Shown piece after piece: positions 59,501-64,000 of a stretch of DNA of 64,000 nt (position 1 is the first letter of the stretch; every line of letters begins with the position of its first letter). The notes under the pieces are model-generated. The model saw nothing but the letters and a program-made list of their open reading frames with translations. It ran no database searches and was not told the origin of the DNA. The stretch is taken from the NCBI RefSeq assembly GCF_964355755.1, contig NC_092670.1, positions 25,283,795 through 25,347,794 on the forward strand, in the 5' to 3' direction. Made by a program: the position numbers and the translations under genes. Source of the stretch: Antedon mediterranea. Its lineage: Eukaryota; Echinodermata; Crinoidea; Comatulida; Antedonidae.

Positions 59501-62500
59501 TAATATATTGCACATCTAGGTTAATGTGTGATAGTATACAGATATTGCCTGCTTATAAGTTAAATATAAGATTTGACATCCCCGGCGGAGGAAATTTCAT
59601 TCTCCGAGGGATGTCAAATCTTATATCTTACCGATATAAAAGGCGATATCTGTTATATTATATAGCCAACAACAAGTTGAATATCTACTGGGTCGGGTAG
59701 CTACTAGTACTAGGCCTCATTTATGTAATAAGCCTGCCTAGTTAGGCGTTGCATTCACCTTACCTTGCGAAGAATAATATACATATAATTACTAATTAAT
59801 GATTCCTTGGCAATAAAATATTCACTTAGGCCTAGGTCGTTTAAATTAACAGAACATTTTCCATCAATAAGCCTACATTGATATATAATAATAATATTAT
59901 TATCAGGTAGGTCGAATAAATAATAATTCGTCTTCTTCGAGGAGCCTAATCGTCGGATTTTCAGCGCACCGTGCGTACCAGGTTACGAGAGTGTTGACAC
60001 ACGAAAATTACACAGTCAATATCATCGTACTCGAAAATTTACTGGATTTTATATCATGTTGAATGACAGAGGGACGCGAAAATTACCCAGTAAATATCAT
60101 CGTACTCGAGGATATATACGCAGCGGTATTCATGTGATGCAGTTTCAACCAATCACGTTCACGTATTTACATAAGCTAGGTAATATAATAGATTAGTACA
60201 CCGTCCATTCTATTAAGTTTAGTAAGCTATGGTCTTTCCACAATTTTTCTACAACAGGGCACAACTGGATCACCGAAATTGGTACCGTACACTCATTTCC
60301 TGGCACTCAATGGGAATTTCTTTCTACGAGATCAATTTGATGAAATGCAAGTAGGTTAAAACGTTTTATTTATTTAGCTTTCTAGAGAGATTGAGAGAGG
60401 GGCGGAGATGGTAGAGAAAAAGTTAAATAATTATGTATTTATATCTTCATTCTTTATTCATTAAAAACATTTAGAATTAACAAAGGATGTCATGTTCCAG
60501 GTCATCGCCTGTCTTTCAGGCAAATGCAGAAATAATAAGATACTCAATTAAACACAAACCACACTACGATAATAATAATAAACAAAAATGATTATAATAC
60601 TGTTATTAGTAGCATAAAGATAATTTGTTTTCTTCTAAAGATCAACAAGATAGCATTGGTCGGTAACATGGCCTACATTATGACAACTCAACTGAGTCAA
60701 GTAGGGCCACTTCTATTCGGTACAACTTCTGTATTTTGTTCACCAACTTACAACTTTGAAAAGTTTATTCAAGCTGTCGAAGCAGAGAGGTAAGGTAGTC
60801 TAAACTCCGGAACGGGACGGGTGATAATCGGCTTAACGGCGCATGTGCAGCTTATTTTTCAAAAATTGTGGGCGTTTCTTGCGTATATATTCTGAATCAT
60901 GTACTGTATTTCAATAAACGCTATTTTCAGAAGATGCACATTTTGTTCTTTTTAGATGCACCTTTTTGTCGTTGAGTATTGATGGTGTTATTAATCTTGT
61001 GTATAATCCTATTTGTGATAAGTACGACCTGTCTTCATTGAAATCAGGTAACGTTCAGTCACCATGAAAGGCAAATCTTATATATTTTGTTTATAGGCCT
61101 ATTTATTTAAAATAAGTTTGGGGAATAAGCCGCATTTTAAAAAAAATATTTTTTTTATAAAAGGTTTTGCCGGTGGATCGCCGATTCCACCAGCTGTTAT
61201 TTTCAAAATGAACGAAAAGCTTGGAATTCGCTTGTTGGTATGTACGACGTATTGAAATCGGGCGCTTGCTTAGCGTAACGAACGTCTGCGCATGCTTATA
61301 CACCATTTGAAATTTTGTGACAATACAAAAACGTTTTTTCGTTTCTCGCCAGAATTGTTATGGATCAACAGAAACAACGACCATCAGTTCATTGACACAC
61401 ACAGACAGTCGGAATGTTTGGAATACAACAGGACGTACCGTACCCAATACTGAAGTAAAGGCCCTACTTTTTTCAGATTATTTCATCCCCTATATTATAT
61501 TTCTAATTCACTGTAATATACACTGAAGCTATTTTAAATCCTACATGTTTAGATTCAAATAGTTGACGAAGAAGGACGTCCCGTAGAAGTGGGAGAAAAA
61601 GGAGAGATATGGTTACGAAGTCCGGTTGCGTTCAGAGGTTACTATGGTGATATTGAGAAAACAAAAGAGAAAATCACCGAAAACGGATGGATTAAAACGG
61701 GGTACTATCACAACTTTATATTTACTAAATTAGTATAAGAATGTACATACAAAGTCAAATAAAGTTAATATAATATAATTTGGGTCTAATAAATAAATGA
61801 CCAATTAAAGTAGTGAAGTTAAATGTAAATGGTGCTTTTTTCAGAGATCTTGGTAAGCTAAATGCAGATGGATACTTGACAATGGTTGGTCGAATTCAGG
61901 TATTGTTATCAACTTTATATGAAGCACTAATATAGCCTACAGTATTCAGTATAGGTGGATCAGAGACTCTTCCATTTATTTATTTATTCTGGATCTGCCT
62001 CTGTTTGTCAAGTATAATTTCCTAAAAATCTGCCGACAACAAGTAAAGGTTCTGACCTCAAAAGTAATATTTTTTATATCTTCATCCCTGACACTGAAAT
62101 ACAGATAAATATTTATGTATATACGATTACTTAAGCATGTTTCACTCGATCGCGATTAACATATTAAACTTACTGTTTTGCAGGACACAATTTTTAGATG
62201 TGGTTCCAATATCCATCCATCAGAAGTGGAAAATGTATTAATGTCTCATCCTGCCATAAAAAGTGCTCAGGTAAGTGCATAACATCATTGTGTTTCTTCC
62301 AATCTGTCTTCATTAGACTTGGTTCGCCACTAGCGACGCAACGCAAGCACGTAACGTATAAGTGATTATTCGAAAAGTGGCTTGGCATTGGTCAACTCGC
62401 CTGTGTTCCGTCTCTAGTGGGAACCACGCTTTAATTACGAGATTATTAATACAGCTCTTTGGAGAAAACGAACAAGTTCTATTTTCCCAACGAAATATCA

Positions 62501-63614
62501 TTTAAATGCATTGCATTTTCCTAACGTTGAAAGAAAATAGCGAGCATTTGAATAAGAATACTGTAATTAAAAATGCGTTTTTCATAATTCCGACAGGTTC
62601 TACCAATACCAGATTACAGGATCGGTGAAGATGTTTCTGCATGTGTTACGTAAGTTTGTTTTCATTTCTCCCAAAACTAAAAATAACGTATAAAACATTA
62701 TTTTCTTTCTCTCAAAAACAACATAAGGACTATTTGTGAATAGTAACAATAATAATGATGATATTTAAAGCAAAATGAAATAAAATAACTACCAGAAAAT
62801 TACATAAATGTTAATAACAAAATGTATTGATAATTTTATTGTTTTGAGAATTGTATATATTGATATGTTATTTTAGAATAAATGAAGGGTACACTGTCAC
62901 CGAAGGAGAACTGAAAACTTTCTTTGAGGGAAAGGTAACAAACTTCAACTTATAAATAAACGTCGATTATTTTGTGAAAATACACCCGAGTGTATCCTTG
63001 CCATTTCATTGGTTAACTGCGAATCATGTACCGTTTATTATTTTGCACTAATTAACGTTTAACCTTACTATTAAATGTTTAGCTTTTTACTACTAGATGC
63101 TTTTTATTCGATGAATGGTGATAATAATTCAGCATTGACTGCTCTATTTAACTCAGCTCCGCCTCGTTAAAATAGACACCCAGAGCAGCAACATTATTAT
63201 TTTTTCGACAATCGTTTCTATCTATCTATTGCAGATGTCGGATTTAATCCAGCCGTCTTACTTCCTGATTTTTGACTCTTTTCCATTTGGAGCTACAGGA
63301 AAGGTACTGCATTGTTTGGTGCGACCAGACCCTTAAATGTTTTTTTAATATTTGCTTGTCATTCTAAAACTAGGCCTATACAACCGATATTACGAATGTA
63401 TTTTTGCGATATGTATGTCGTATTCATTATACCAGGGGAATTAAGCTTTTAATATTTATTCTCTTTTCGTTATAAAAGATGATGCAATATATGATAGAAT
63501 GATTCAATTTTGCTCTCTTTTTACTGTAACTTTTATTTACAGGTGGATCGTAAGAAGTTACAAGAGATGGCTATTGTTCGAATTAAATTACCAGACACGC
63601 CTTATGAAGAATAA
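56554..63614 (+). CDS. ACSF2-like acyl-CoA synthetase, paralogue B (18 exons, 559 aa)
   Basis: The exons are 56554-56724, 58448-58579, 58719-58772, 58966-59078, 59197-59244, 59352-59460, 60258-60350, 60641-60789, 60956-61047, 61164-61237, 61353-61454, 61553-61701, 61845-61899, 62184-62270, 62597-62649, 62877-62934, 63235-63303 and 63543-63614. Every exon has the same length and phase as in paralogue A, so the pair arose by tandem duplication without later coding indels. Motifs: P-loop TTGTTGSPK (first Ser to Thr), NCYGSTE, canonical hinge TGD (A has MGD), GRIQD with Gln in place of Lys, NIHPSEVE, and GATGKV with the catalytic lysine. The A4 region reads NMAYI, again without the usual His. Reaction expected: acyl-adenylate, then acyl-CoA formation; the substrate is unknown. 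An AATAAA lies at 63619-63624, five bases past the stop. Confidence 0.93.
57395..57960 (+). repeat. Dispersed repeat, copies 2 and 3
   Basis: 57395-57600 matches 30286-30480 in inverse orientation (CCAGTAAAAGTATGGTTGAT, CAAATTGCAACAGAATTTTT, ACCAAAATCGGACATCGGG). 57846-57960 repeats the second half (CATATCCAAAGTTTACCAAA, ATCGGACATC, TTTAGCATAAATTCAAAATG). It lies in intron 1 of paralogue B. Confidence 0.75.
59539..59652. repeat. Hairpin palindrome in intron 6 of paralogue B
   Basis: The strong inner stem is TATAAGATTTGACATCCC with its inverse GGGATGTCAAATCTTATA around a 31-base loop. Outer CAGATAT and AGGC words extend the symmetry with gaps to CAGATATTGCCT and AGGCGATATCTG. It may be a short MITE or a structured RNA element; no target duplication was identified. 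Confidence 0.7.
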
Positions 63615-64000
63615 GGTTAAATAAAATATAACTTCTTATAAAGCGACCTGTTGAATTTCTGACTGACCCCTATCAGCTGCTGTTACGTAATTAAATGAAA
63701 ATAGCCTACAATGGTAATGGTGACGATGGTAATAAAAGTAGGCCTATTCAATTTGATACAGCTTGTAGCTGATTTCATGTTGATGATGAGATTGCACAAC
63801 CAAATTGTTCCAAAATAAAAATTTGCATTATCAATTCAACCTCACGAAAATCTCACATTATTCATTAATAACCAAGGAAAATATTCTTTGCTTGTCCTGT
63901 TGAGATAAATAATCATCGCAGAAACACCACCAGCATGCATATATATCGCCCTCCATAATCCTATATTAAATTATTACCCAGTGAAACGAAGTCATAGCTA
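63615..64000. other. 3' flank of paralogue B
   Basis: It contains the polyadenylation candidate AATAAA at 63619-63624. The remaining sequence to the window end has no recognised exon or repeat. Confidence 0.5.

Overview
The window is a metazoan nuclear genome segment: genes have many small exons with GT/AG introns, the sequence is AT-rich, and introns and intergenic DNA are packed with MITE-like inverted repeats and minisatellites. The recurrent TAGGCCTA-type words, a Penelope-like element, an intronless Ig-receptor pair and single invertebrate-style homologues of vertebrate genes suggest an invertebrate deuterostome, probably an echinoderm. That placement is an inference, not proof.

Layout. 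1-2543 is downstream DNA with two MITEs. 2544-7031 (minus) is a three-exon cold-shock-domain gene of the CARHSP1/CSDC2 family whose large intron holds two long minisatellites, and a 5S rRNA-derived repeat lies in its other intron. 7032-12281 is the interval between two head-to-head genes and is almost entirely nested transposons: an outer TTAA-flanked element, an inverted-repeat element, a 9-bp-TSD foldback element and a GCGCAA palindrome element. 12282-16858 (plus) is a four-exon RPS19BP1/AROS homologue; its 3.6-kb first intron is a foldback element with minisatellite arms carrying two further insertions.

18055-21793 (minus) has two paralogous intronless Ig-domain transmembrane receptors with a conserved tyrosine-motif tail. 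The first has three Ig domains but a reading-frame break, the second has two and is intact. 24115-46402 (minus) is a 20-exon gene, reconstructed exon by exon with continuous phase, for an 861-residue protein with an N-terminal beta-rich segment, two BTB domains and a UBA/CUE-like C terminus. Its largest intron contains an intronless rhodopsin-family GPCR on the same strand (32612-33547). Its introns also hold MITEs, a composite 5S/tRNA-like SINE, two related 20-bp minisatellites, and a second foldback element with the same arm sequence as the one in RPS19BP1.

46960-49062 (minus) is a decayed Penelope-like retroelement. 49879-55561 and 56554-63614 (both plus) are tandem paralogues of an ACSF2-like acyl-CoA synthetase; each has 18 coding exons of exactly matching lengths and predicts 559 residues. 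The genes do not form a pathway. The links are local duplication (Ig receptors, acyl-CoA synthetases, repeats around the GPCR) and repeated invasion of introns by shared repeat families.
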